Origin: Capsicum annuum
Taxonomy: Eukaryota; Streptophyta; Magnoliopsida; Solanales; Solanaceae
Length of the DNA: 64,000 nt
Direction of reading: 5' to 3'
Assembly (NCBI RefSeq): GCF_002878395.1
Contig: NC_061115.1
Coordinates: 150,595,368-150,659,367, forward strand
A model generated the notes under the pieces. It saw only the letters and a program-made list of their open reading frames with translations. It was not told where the DNA came from and made no database searches. Shown here in pieces: positions 34,643-45,861 of the stretch. The translations under genes and the position numbers were made by a program. The stretch's first letter is position 1. Each line of letters starts with the position of its first letter.

Positions 34643-37249
34643 TGTAATACCCCATACTTTTTCCTATCTTTAAATTGTCCCCAGAATGTTAGAAGATTTC
34701 TTTGAAAGATGAATCCACTTTTGTACACATGGAATTTTTATCATGTGGGAAATTGAATTAGATTTCCAATGATACCAATTTTGTCTAAATGTGATATCGG
34801 AGTGAAAAGTTATGGACTTTTTACCGAGAGTTGTCAAAATCGCCCAGGTGCGACGGCTAGGTTGACGGACCGTCGATCTAGCGACGGACCATCAATCTAG
34901 CAATGGACCATCGATCTAACGATAGACTATGGCCTTGATCGGCGCAGCAAAGGTAGTGAGGCAACCATCTGGATAAGATACAATGGAAAGGTTGACAGAC
35001 TATCAAACTTATGACAGACTATCGCTGAAGACGTCGCTACTTAATTGAGTCCTTTTCCTCATCCACGTGCGACGATCGAAACGACTGACCGTTGAGCCAG
35101 AGACAGACCACCGCACATCCCGTTTATTTAATTTTAAGTCCTTGTTAAAGCAGATTTTTGGACTTTTACCACCCGTTTATATACGTAGTAATATCCGACC
35201 AAGGCACCAAAATAATTAATTATTCTTCCACAACATCAAACATTATGGTTTTCTCCCTAAGTGCAATCCGTAAGAAAAAAAATCCAAATCTTCTTCAAGA
35301 ACAAAGAGATTCAAAATTTTCAAGTTCAAGAATATCAAGAAACTCACTACCAGGTATACATAGTGCTCATTCATGGACTCCTTTCATCCATAAAGCCCAA
35401 GAATCTCTTTTCAAAGTTCAAATGTATGGATTTCTTTATGAATTTCATGTTGGATTTGCTTTTGTTCATTTTGATAATGACCAATTGAATTCTAATCCAT
35501 GTTGGGTGATCAATTTTTTGTGGAATTGATTAGTATAGGTGTAGATACATGAGAACCTATGATTAAACCAATGTATGATGAAATTAAAGTTGAATCATGA
35601 TGTTTATTTGTTGTATAATGTTGTCTATATTTACTATACTTACCATGTGTTTGATTAAATACCTGTGTGAAGGAAAAGTTCCCAACTAGTAAGATATTAT
35701 GCAATCCTCATGTACGTACAATTTTATGCATATCAAATGTTTGATGAAATGCCTCAATAAATGAATTATGGATTGTGATGTTGGTCATGTATTGAAGAAA
35801 GTCATGCTTTGTTAGTTTCTTTCCATCGAGTCCTGGGCATACTTGTACCTAAAAATTTAGCTGTGTACCTAGAGCCAGTGTCATGTTTTCACGATATCCT
35901 CAGTCAAGCCATGTTCAGTAGAATTCTGTTTGTCATGTGACTCAGGAAAACTCAGTAAAACTTAGAAATCCCAAGAATCTCAGAAATCTTAGTAATATTT
36001 CATCAATCAATGGAACTCAGTTAAATCAGTCCAGTTTAGTTAAGTAATTCATGTACAATGTCTATTCAGATTGGAGTAGAAATCATCACCGAGTGAACCC
36101 AAGGATGGGAACACTCAAAGTCAGATGAGGGTGTGATTCTTAGAAGTCATCCCTGCATTCTAGAACTATGTAGCCAGCATAGGTTGAGACATCAACACTG
36201 TCAAATGAGGGTTGATGAGGTGGATAAGCACTGTCTGATGAGGGCCTCACCGTTCTCCCTTTTAGATACTATCAGATGAGAGTCACTCCCATCTTGTTCT
36301 TACCAGTGGCGCGGTATTGACACCTTTCCAATTGGGGTTATAGATTGGATCCCAACTCAGCTATAATGCGTTATTTGGGGGATGTTGGTTAGATAACTTC
36401 TTCCCATAGTTTTAGCTACAAAAATCAGGACTGCCAAATATAGTCATTCAGTCACAGTATTATAACTAAGATAGTTCTATAGAATTCTGGACCGTCAGAT
36501 ACAGTCAACTCAGAACAACACAGAACTCAACTAGTTCCATCAGTTTCAAGACTGTCAGATACAGTCACTCATGTTATCAGTTATATCAGTCATCAAAACT
36601 TAGTTACCAGTCATGTTAGTTATCAGTAAATTCATGTTATCATGATCTCAGTTATAGTTATTATGTATTCTTGCATGTATTCTCACATTCATATTAGTCA
36701 GTTAGTCAGTATTGTTCATGAATATGAACCCCATGCATTATTCCTACCTCACATGCATACCAGTACATTCAAAGTACTGACAAATTTGTGCTATGGTGTC
36801 TTATACCATAGGTTCAGAGACACGAGCTCCAGAGCATCAGTAGATTCCAGTCTCAGCAATCAGAGTAAGTGGTGAGTCCTCATCTTTTGAGTACCTGATC
36901 ATTACTTTATTGCCTCATTAATTTATTTATTATTTGGAGTTAGTTGGGTACATGTCCCATTAACTCCTTATTCAGACAGTTCAGTCATAATTTAGAGGTT
37001 TTTCAGACTACAGTATATTCAGATAGTTTATTTTAGTTTTTTTGGGAATTTCATACCCCACCTTGATGTTATATTTTTATCAGATATTATATCTCAGTAT
37101 TGAACCTTATGGTCTTTCAGTTTATGTTTCTGCATTATATAGTATATCATGCAGTATACAGGTACATATATTAGTCATGGGTTAGCTTGTGGTCCTTCAG
37201 GGTTATGAGCACCGTGTAGCATTCCAAGTACCAGATTCAGGGCATTACA
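34643..37249 (+). repeat. Element C 3' LTR
   Basis: 2,607 bp, starting TGTAATACCCC and ending AGGGCATTACA. It aligns with 26937-29551 throughout. It differs by two extra 19 bp U3 units and by lacking the AC microsatellite. Confidence 0.92.
34863..34930 (+). promoter_or_regulatory. U3 19-bp tandem palindromic repeats in C 3' LTR, four units
   Basis: The units are TTGACGGACCGTCGATCTAG, CGACGGACCATCAATCTAG, CAATGGACCATCGATCTAA and CGATAGACTATGG. Each holds a GACGGACCGTC-like inverted repeat. Similar GACGG/CCGTC words sit in U3 of B. Function is unknown; the position upstream of TATA would suit a regulatory site or a small-RNA target. Confidence 0.55.
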
Positions 37250-37254
37250 CTATA

Positions 37255-40200
37255 GGACCATGTACTTTACATCCCATTAAGAATATTGCCTCACCTTATC
37301 ACTATCATCACACACTCTCAGGTTTTATTTCGAGGAATACTAACCACATTACTAGGCATACACATCCATCATCGCACTAACATATGGAGGGTCATTAAGG
37401 GACCGGAGCACAATCATTATTAATGTGAGAAATGCTACTTAATCATAACCCATACCTATTATCCTACATTAAGGTGGGACATGAGGTGAAGATATGATAC
37501 TATCATGAAGTACCTCCAATGTCAAGTATCTTGATCATAAGTAGAGAGTCATTCAGAAGAAACAGAATACAACATGAATTCTTAGGATATAGCATAGTGA
37601 GAAAACATCAGTGCATATATCAAGATAAAATGAGGGAAAAGGACTGAATTACCCTTCTGGACTCAGAAATCAGTAAGACAAATTGGGAGCCTGAAGTGTT
37701 AAGCGATGCGCCGACATTGCGTTGGCCTACTGTTTTTATCATCCAAACATGCCTAAGTCTTTTAACAATTAGAAAATTTTTTAGGTTATCAGCTCTTCAT
37801 ACATGCAACCAAGAGTGGTATTAAATCGGGAATGCTATGGGGCGTTACATTACAACTAAGACAAAGATTTCTGCCTGAAGCGATTGCTCCTTATTTAAGG
37901 AACTGAGATTCGCCATGAGTTTGCATAAACTTTATAACTTTGGCTAAACCAAACACTATATGAATCGGTGACATACAGAATCATATTTTCTTAGGACCAA
38001 GAATTCTTAGAGACATAGATTTTCATGGATCACGAACAACATAACATATGGCTTGAATTCATGAAAAACTGGGTTACTGAGAGGCATAATTGCTTCTAGT
38101 TTGGAGGTCAGATAATAAATATTAGTCCATAGAGAACTCAAACCATAGGCATAGCCATGACCTGAACACATGATATCGAATATTAGCAGAATAATATCTG
38201 AGATGTAAGTAGGAGGAGTATGCTTGAGTAGGAATAGATTTATCATGACTTCTCCCTGCAACTTGCCATATTGGGAAAATTTGGGAAATAACTTTATTCC
38301 CCAACTCCCCCTAAGATCAAAGTCACAATCTAAGACTTACAGACATATCCCCTTATTATATCTATAGCTACAACTCTCAATATAAAAGAGACATCACAAT
38401 ACACTTAAACTCTAAACTCTCCTTGAAGAACTATACTTTGAAGTCCTTACTTTTTTGTAAATACTACTCTTAATGTCTACTAGCCTCTATAGCCATCACT
38501 CTACAACTCCCACTCTTATGTGTGAACACATCCACACTCCTTATCACAAAAAGGGGTATCAGTATATACATAAACATAAACTCCTCTCATTACTCTCTAA
38601 TACAAAGACACTAAATTATTTTCTACAACATCCTCTTTCAGGTACAATAATTATAATTTCTTCTAACTCCCAAAGTCATCAACTTATAGCTAAAATTTTC
38701 ATAGGCATAGAAACCCACACTTCTAACTACTTAATGCTCCAACTTCAATTGCTTTGGATACTATTATTACACTTCTTATCACATAACCTACAACTTCACA
38801 AAAATTTGTAAAACTATACCTAAGCCTCACATTGCCTACCTATTTTTTTCCTCAATTCAACTCTATAGAGCACCATACAACATCTTCCCTGACTTCTCTA
38901 TAATAAAAGATTCAAGAATTAAATCTAGGCACAAAAAACACTTATAAACATAAAAGTTTTTTTAGCAACCTGCTACCAGGGGTTCAACTTATTCCTATGT
39001 TATCAAGTTATTATCCACTTAATGATTCAACCAGAATTCATCATTTTAACACTAGTCCTCATGTACACATATACCTCATGATTACCACTTAAACTTTTCA
39101 TAAATCATCAACCTAGGCCATTTCGTACATCATATCAAGCCTACTAATTACTCCAAAAAACATGCATAATTAATCTTAAGCTATTATTATCACCACTACA
39201 CTTCACACCTAAAATCCACATCTAAAGTTCAAGCCTGTTGTCTACCATCAATTATATACCACCGGTAAAGCATGTCACATACTACACTAGTCCATCAAAT
39301 TGGGAAATCAACCTAAATACTTCACTTCACTTAACTACTACCTATAATCACAACCCTTTCATAACCTCGCTATTATAAGTCAAAATACACTACATACCTT
39401 CTCACATTAAGTACTAGTTTACTACTACTTAAAGAAAAAGACCATCAAATGGGGGTAAAGTCACATGATTTGTTTAGTCGATCTTAATCTTGCAATATAA
39501 CCCATGTCAATCTTATCAACATATTCTAATTTCTCTCATCATACTTACTTACCGAATCGTACATCACAATGATCTTCAAAAATCAATAAAAACAAATTTG
39601 TCTCTACTTACAACTTATTAACTAATCTTCCCCTTTCCATTCACAGCCTATAAATGATTTCTACAACCACCATAACCATCCATTCTATGATCCTTCCCTA
39701 TTCTAAATAAATAATAATCATATCTTGTATTTTCCTTCAAAAACTACCATAAAATCTAAAAATATTATTGTACATTAGTCTATCACTATAAAATGGCAAC
39801 CCACTCCTCCATCCACAGTTATACAACTAAGACTATTTATTTATGCAAAAGTTGCCCACACTCTGACTACTAACCTTGTGACTTCATATCACCAATTTCT
39901 TAGCCTGTCTCACTACCAATTGGTCCTGACACTTTAACATACACTACTACTCAGGTAGAAATATAGTTCCAACATTCTTTTACATATCATTATCCTTAAA
40001 CATGGCATCCGCAACATGAATTTGTTAAAGGAGACTGAATATACTCCATTCCTCAGGATCAACCATATGAATGATGTAGAAGGGGTATATTCTTAAATAA
40101 TCACACTTTAAGAGCTCATGGACTCCTTTCAAGTCCTTGTGCAAATTCATAACTTTTTTGGATAACTAAATCAGAAAGAACCACATCACTAGGTGAGCTA

Positions 40201-40433
40201 GAATTTTAGACTTTTATCACCTCGATAATGAGGCATGACCTATGAAATTAGAATAAGCAATGAAATTGGTTAACTTTCTTATGAATGACTCTATAGCACA
40301 AACTAGAGTATGAAAGAAAAGGAAACAACTCTTAAATAACCAGTATCCTCCTGATTATAAGTGTGGTGCACAATACACCCATAAAAAAGACTCCACTAGA
40401 AAAATTTCTCAAACACCCTGGGACCATGAACCT
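37255..40433 (-). other. Element D internal sequence right of C, non-coding and very G-poor on the plus strand
   Basis: No pol motif is readable. 37255-37849 may be part of candidate LTR L. From about 38340 to 40020 the plus strand has only about 125 G in 1,680 bases by hand count, with C several times commoner. In D's sense (minus) orientation it is therefore C-poor. Open frames seen here, such as one of 112 codons at 38473-38811, follow from this composition and show no domain. The 5' end (40040-40420) resembles a leader, with MPHYRGDK and then a stop near 40235. Confidence 0.65.
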
Positions 40434-40446
40434 GGCTTTGATACTA
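40434..40446 (-). other. Element D primer binding site
   Basis: TAGTATCAAAGCC on the minus strand, four bases inside the 5' LTR. It is a worn tRNA-iMet type site, and CAGGTTCATGGTC follows as in E (CTAGGTTCATGGTC). Confidence 0.8.
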
Positions 40447-40450
40447 TGTT

Positions 40451-42734
40451 TTTCACAACCTGAACTGAGGCCCTGGCCGTAACAAGCATCCCAAACCATG
40501 AAGGCTCAGGCGCCTCTTTCTTTCTGAAAATCATGCACAACATTCATATACTTTAATAACTAAAGAAATAGATAATAAAAATGGTAACATGGTCAAATCA
40601 CTTAGTTTAGCAAAATAATGAAAAAATTGAGTTCAACATATTCAATAAAATATTTGACACTAGTCTTAGAAATCTCTAACTCTGTGAAGGTCGACATCTC
40701 TCTAAAGACTGGGACAGGGCCCCTAGTCAGATCGTAAAACAAAAGAAATAACAATTTTTAATCACCAGGCCTTCCAGAATAGAGAAGGATCACCAACTGT
40801 AATTTCTGACATTCGAATCTACTATTGAATGGGACCCGGGGACTGTGTTTGAGAACCTAAAATATAGGGGGTCAATACAGATGTACTGGTATGTGAAAGA
40901 ACTCAAATTAACAAGTTTTATACAAAAATAGATGAGAGCATATCGTAATAATAGTGAACATTGCGTAAATAAAATACATGGGCTTATTTAATAATTTTAG
41001 AATAGTTCTTAAAAACCTTGACTCATTCTTTATTATTCTTCTAAGCTAGATGGTACACCCTACAATCTGTAATTCCTTGGGATATATAGAATCCATCCTT
41101 AACTCAGTGGTCAAGCCCCCAATCCATGTTTTTCACAAGGATTGGAGTATATATAAGGGGGACACACAAGATCACACAGTAAGGTACCAAAATCCCCGAT
41201 ATAATCAACATGTTATGGTAGTGCATAAGATTACAAAGCAGGTCTCCTAATGATAGTTCCAATTTGGGATGATATGAATCTAGGTAAACAATAGCATAAA
41301 GCATAGTACCATAACCCCGTGTCGGTAAATAACATTTTATAGAATAGAGTCTTTCGACTCATACCTTTTCGGGTAACCTACTAGCTCACTTAAACCCAAC
41401 TTTTAGTTCATTAAAATAATCATGCTTCATACTTTCAAAACATTCAATAATTATCTTATTAAGGGCATGTAATCACCGGGTATCATCATACCCCTGACTT
41501 GTAAGTCAATGTCATATCCAATAAATGGCCCATAATATTCAAAACATGCATATGAACACCCAAGATTCATAACATCATAATAAAGTTATCACTTAAAAAT
41601 CACAAGAACACTTAGGTAGTTAACCTCTTTCTGTAAGATTCAAAATATGTGGTGGTCATGTCAATTTATTCAATTACATGCAATTCTTTTCCTTTAAAAC
41701 AACAATGTAGTGATAATAAAAAAATCCCTCTCATCATCTAAAAACTATGTCGAACACCATGATATTGAGAAGATCACTTTCAAATCATAAGGCATGAACT
41801 TCAAATCATTCACAAAGAAAAATGTAAACTTGAGTTCGCAATAAGAGAGGAAATTCATACTAATGCTCTTAATCAATCTTAAAAAAAATAAACAAAATCA
41901 TACATACATATAGTAATAATTCAATTTCCATGAAAAGTGATTCATGACAATGATTGTTTTCGCTAAAACAGTCCCATGATGCATACTTTTTGAAAATAAT
42001 ATTGAATACTTCGTTATAAATCACAATTGGGGATATTTAATCTTGATAAAACATTTAAACTTATACCCAAGGTTTTTAGAGTATTCCAACATACCTTAGA
42101 TTATAAAATTTGAAAGATGGAATCTGGATCTTGATAGATTGAACCCGGATCTTGATCCATTTCTTGGAATTCTTGATCTAAGGGATGAGTTCTTGATATT
42201 TGGGAGAGAGGTTAGGGTTTTTGTTCTTGAGAAATTTAAGTAAAAATGAGCATACTCGTCCCTAAAAATGCTTTAATCACCAGTAAATATGATTAGTAGT
42301 TATAGGGAAAAGATGAGACTGCCCTCAGACTTAAAAATTGTAGAAGAAATCCCATTTTTGAGGCTTATCACGATGTACTTAGTGAGTCATCGTGATACCC
42401 ATTGCCATGGTGTAGAATCTTGGTGACTCACTGGGTTATGACAATTTCTAATTTGGGGTTCACTGCGATGTGGTGAATTTGCGGTAAGTTTCTGGAAATT
42501 TACAAATGCCTCCATCGCGATGCAATGAGGTTTCTATCGCGATTTCTACCACGATGCAGTGAGGCTTCCATCATTATTTCCACCACAACGTGGGGGATTT
42601 ACGGTGGCTTGATGGATTTAAAATCCAAACAAATTTTGGATCCTCATCAAGAATCAATCAATAGGAAGGCTTTTGGAACATTAACACATAGGAATGATGG
42701 TCTACATTCTAGCTTGAAAATGTGGGGTATTACA
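40451..42734 (-). repeat. Element D 5' LTR
   Basis: 2,284 bp. On the minus strand it begins TGTAATACCCC at 42734 and ends CAGGTTGTGAAA. It is the partner of 24157-26398. A duplicated CCATCGCGAT / CCATCATTAT segment in U3 (42505-42580) is not repeated to the same extent in the 3' LTR. Confidence 0.88.
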
Positions 42735-43405
42735 AAAAGGTCATTGGTTAAAAGATATAAAATACACATGAGTAGGGGTATGACTCCCTCTCATGGTTCA
42801 CTTGGCTATTCTAACGTAGGGTACGAGTTGTACCATAACTCGTACCCAAGGCTTCCTATAGGTCAACAAAATTAGTTAGGGTACGACTAGGTGTCCTTTA
42901 GTCGTATCCTAAGGTTACGACTCGTGACCTTACTCGTCTAGACAATCCATACCAAAACAGTCCACTCTACGTTAGTTTTCAGTCCATATGGTTGGGCAGC
43001 TTATGACTCATGAGCTTGGTTACGACCATGGGTTAACCTTGTTATATGAAGGACAGTATTTTACCTTAATTTAATTCTTAGGATAGGTAAGGGGAGGTAA
43101 TGGTGGATATGAGTCATGACATAGGGTACGCATCAAGAACCTCCACCCGTATCCTGTCCAGAGAAAAAATATTGATATTTTCTCATGGGTTTAAGTCTAG
43201 GTGCTTCACTTCTTCCCCACTGGGGATCATTTGTCCATGAAGGAAGGGTAAATCAATCATATACACAAGTTAACACATCAAAATGTATCATAGAAACCCT
43301 TACACAAGTTAAAAACAACAAAAAATAATGATACAACACAACAAAAATCATAACCATCGCCAATCAACCAAAAAGTTTTGCAAGGCCATATTCTTTGGTG
43401 TTTCA
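42735..43405 (-). repeat. Element E 3' LTR, first 671 bp only
   Basis: It aligns with 48020-48692 of the other LTR. The left edge at 42735 is the end of element D; the remaining 2.1 kb that should lie beyond D is absent. On the minus strand it starts TGAAACACC at 43405 but also has an inner LTR-like start TGAAGCACC at 43208 preceded by a polypurine tract. Confidence 0.85.
43209..43225 (-). other. Second, inner polypurine tract in element E 3' LTR
   Basis: On the minus strand CCCCAGTGGGGAAGAAG abuts TGAAGCACC. It is duplicated in the 5' LTR at 48496-48512. The lead-in (CCTTCATGGACAAATGAT) parallels that of the outer tract. By comparison with LTRs F and H, TGAAGCACC is the family's usual LTR start. 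Confidence 0.75.
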
Positions 43406-43421
43406 TTATCCCCCACTTAAG
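43406..43421 (-). other. Outer polypurine tract of element E
   Basis: On the minus strand CTTAAGTGGGGGATAA abuts TGAAACACC. Because the LTR duplicated at the other end starts here, this is the tract used in the last transposition. Confidence 0.8.
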
Positions 43422-43849
43422 ATTATTTATCTGTGAATGATGGTTAAGAAAAGATCATTATCATGTTAACATTTTAGCACTCATCAAATCAGTCTTCACA
43501 CAGTTAAGGACAAGGGACACAACAATGTTACAACACAACACATATCATGGTCATTATAAATCAATTATGTTGTCTCAATATCCTAGGGATTTCATCCCAC
43601 AATTTATCGAAAACACTTCATCACTCAATGCTTAAGAGATTAAACCCTTTAACTTTCAATTATATAAGGTAACTCAAGCATTCGGAACTCGAATCACTAG
43701 TCTAAGAGATGCACAAATCAGTCACAAGCTTTGGGGGCTTTAATTGCTGATCAAAGACATAGACCAAGTTAGAAAGACAGACACACACCTCAATAATGAG
43801 TTCCCAAAATAAAACATAATTGCAGATACTTGCACTTCAATCCCTTCCA
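43422..43849 (-). other. Element E 3' untranslated sequence
   Basis: The part next to the PPT (43422-43590) resembles the LTR extension 43226-43405: both have ACAACACAACA, CACAGTTAAG/ACAAGTTAA and an AATGATGG-type lead-in. This supports a tandem duplication of the 3' UTR-PPT unit. No coding domain. Confidence 0.65.
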
Positions 43850-44215
43850 CCTCCCAAGTAGTTTTCTAGAACTATTGGGTCCTCCCTAGGACCTTTACCA
43901 AAGCCACCTCTTTCGCTCGCAACTAGAGAACTTACAACCTAAGATTTTTTTTAGGATTTCCTCGTAAGATAGGAACCACAAAATACCAATGACCTCTAAG
44001 GGAACAACCAATAAAGGAACACCTATGAACTTTCTCAATAAGAGGACATGGAACACTGGAATAAGGCTCATGCTAGAGGGAAAGTTCTATTTAACTTGGA
44101 CTATTACAGGGAGAACCATCCCTCTAGCTGCTCAAGGGACCCTCTTCCCATACAATGATAAACTTATTAGGGAAGGCACATAACCAATTGGCACCAAACA
44201 CAATTATTTCCACCT
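43850..44215 (-). pseudogene. Element E integrase C-terminus and chromodomain remnant
   Basis: The minus strand reads NFPSSMSLIPVFHVLLLRKF followed by IGVPLLVVPLE, the segment between GPY/F and the chromodomain in relatives. It then reads LSYEEILKKILGCKF, equivalent to the YEEI-PVKIL start of the chromodomain. Stops follow. The GPY/F core, the catalytic integrase, RNase H, RT and protease are missing: sequence changes at about 44215 and the next recognisable part is gag. A deletion within pol is the simplest explanation. Confidence 0.72.
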
Positions 44216-44379
44216 CTATCAATCAATAAGACTTTATTTTTCATCTATAGTTATCACTTTCTCTCGATGGACTCCTTACAACCATAAAGTATATTATCAA
44301 AATATAAATAGAGAAAGAAGCCCAAATAACTCAAAACCAAATTTAAATACACAATCACAAATGAGGTCCAATATACCAA

Positions 44380-45560
44380 GTAAATCATAAGCATACATAA
44401 CATGGAGAAGGAGTTTTAAACATACCAATTACAAAATTCAGAGATACCTCAGACTCCTGGTGAGTAAAAAGTACATACAAGCGACCCCAGCCAGCGCCGG
44501 TATTAGAAATAGAAAAAGAGATAACACCCTTTAGTGCAAGAGTAAAGGAAGTAGAAATAGGAGCTCTATCGGTTTGAGTAGCCACTCGAGAAGGGCCCTA
44601 TCGCTACATATGTCTAATCTGGCCATAATAGAAATATCTATTCCTCCCCTTCTCGTACTCACCATGGTGATGCTGACCGCAGAATCTACAAGGAGGGTAG
44701 GTCGGCTCTAATTGGCCCCATAGGACTTAGAATCACCACTCACCTAGTTCTTTTGCCTAAACATCCTTCCACTATACTACTGGCCCTCACGTAGCTTAGA
44801 CGGCCAAGACATCTTACCTCGCATCTTACTAACCTCACCCTATTTCCTTTTCTCTTCTTCAACTTATTAAATATACATGATTAACTTAGAGATATTCATG
44901 TCGCTAATAAAAAAGCCCCCTTACTCTCAAGAACCAATTTGGGAGATAACCCCAAAATAAATTTATGCATCCTAGCTCTCATTCTAGCCACCATCTCAGA
45001 GGCATACCTTGACAATTGATGGAATCTCAAGGCATACTCCTTAATGGATATCCTACCATGCCTCAAATTCATAAATTTTTCTGCTTTCATTCCCTTAACT
45101 CTTGATGAAAGAAGAGATCAAGAAAAGAACTAGAAAGATCTTCCCAATTAGCTAGACTAGCACCCATACCCCTAGACATCTCCCATTCTTCGTACCATTG
45201 GTACATTACATCCTTCAATTGGTAGGAAGAAGATACCTTCAACCTCTAATGCATGCATAATATGGAAGATCTTTTCTATTTCATTAATGATACTCTAGGG
45301 ATCTTTCTCAACCTTCACACTTGTAAATATAGAAGGGTGCAAATTCATGAATTAGCTAACCCTTGTGGCCTTAGAGGATGTAAAAAGAGAGGCACTATGC
45401 CCAAATTGAGAAGCTACTAATTGGGTCAAGAGAATGATGGAGCAACAAAACTCTGCATTATTTGCATTCTCTTAAGGTGACTAAGGAGAGAGATCACTCT
45501 CATAAAAAGGGTTGATGGGGGAAAGATGAAACCTACAAAGATTATCAGATGTCATAGCTC
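44380..45560 (-). pseudogene. Element E gag pseudogene
   Basis: The minus strand shows IINEIEKIFHIMHALEVEG at about 45290-45230 and KAEKFMNLRHGRISIKEYAL continuing RFHQLSRYASEM at 45090-44990. These are core blocks of the plant retrotransposon gag domain (a short motif ending in SV-EY, then RF-x-LSRYAPE). The zinc-knuckle region is worn: CRFCGQHHHGEYEK and YFYYGQIRHM at about 44700-44600, where one Cys is Tyr. A first ATG is possible at 45555 (MTSDNL). Several stops interrupt the 45555-45100 part. This Gag is distinct from that of A, B and C (different linker), consistent with a different family. Confidence 0.8.
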
Positions 45561-45845
45561 TAGCATGCGTTTGAACTCCAAAGTTTGATGAACTCCATCC
45601 ACATTGTCCCTAATTGGGACAGAAGTGTGAGTCTCAAGTCTTCTATGAGGTATAATCTAAAAGACAACAAATAGAATCAGAGGAATTCAAGATCTTAGCT
45701 CTATAGCTTGAGATAGGAAAACAATAAAGGGAAACATTCCTAAGATGTCTCATGTCCTCTCTTTTATAAGTGTGGCACACTTCACACCCATAGAAAAAAC
45801 TCTACTTGACATGGCATTGTGAACATCCAAGCGACCATGAACCTA

Positions 45846-45859
45846 GGCTCTGAAAGTAA
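45846..45859 (-). other. Element E primer binding site
   Basis: TTACTTTCAGAGCC on the minus strand, close to the LTR end TATGTCA. It differs from TGGTATCAGAGCC mostly in its first half, while the CAGAGCC part is intact. Followed by TAGGTTCATGG as in D. Confidence 0.7.
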
Positions 45860-45861
45860 TT

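Larger units (their letters stand above)
26937..37249 (+). mobile_element. Element C: complete but decayed Ty3/gypsy chromovirus (Tekay/Del type), 10.3 kb
   Basis: 5' LTR (26937-29551), PBS, gag, PR, RT, RNase H, INT, chromodomain, PPT (34629-34642) and 3' LTR (34643-37249) are in canonical order. The element is bounded by a perfect TSD CTATA (26932-26936 and 37250-37254). The protein blocks are close relatives of element A. Coding sequence is broken by many stops and some frame changes, so it is inactive. LTR differences are roughly as frequent as in A in the stretches I compared. C sits within D's internal region (possibly in L) and is younger than D. Confidence 0.93.
26865..37849 (-). mobile_element. 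Candidate L: possible 0.67 kb solo LTR inside D, split by C
   Basis: With C and one TSD copy removed, 26865-26936 plus 37255-37849 read on the minus strand from TGTAACGCCCC to GCGGTATTACA. These are LTR-like ends of the kind found throughout this window. Inside is a CpG-bearing segment (GTCGGCGCATCGC on the minus strand, 37705-37720) like the U3 blocks of other LTRs. The flanks CAATA and TTACA do not match as a TSD, so the unit could be part of D itself. Confidence 0.35.
24157..42734 (-). mobile_element. Element D: non-autonomous LTR retrotransposon without pol, containing C
   Basis: Two minus-strand LTRs of about 2.25 kb (24157-26398 and 40451-42734) flank about 3.7 kb of internal sequence once element C is removed. 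The PBS (40434-40446) and PPT (26399-26413) are in the right places. No protease, RT, RNase H or integrase motif is readable in the internal part. A short start MPHYRGDK near 40235 on the minus strand recalls the gag start of relatives but stops at once. D therefore looks like a large retrotransposon derivative. Its outer flanks do not match: TAAAT on the left, AAAAG on the right. They come from different elements (LTR H, plus; LTR E, minus), which points to recombination between two D copies or an assembly join. Confidence 0.8.

Noticed and set aside
38473..38811. 112-codon open frame in element D rich in Leu, Ser, His
   Set aside because: The stretch is nearly free of G on this strand, so TAG and TGA stops are rare; no domain and no conserved neighbour.
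43989..44183. 64-codon plus-strand open frame
   Set aside because: It is the opposite strand of the integrase C-terminus/chromodomain remnant of element E.
45846..45859. Full-length tRNA gene suggested by tRNA-like PBS sequences
   Set aside because: Only the 12-14 bases complementary to a tRNA 3' end occur, next to LTR ends; no cloverleaf around them.
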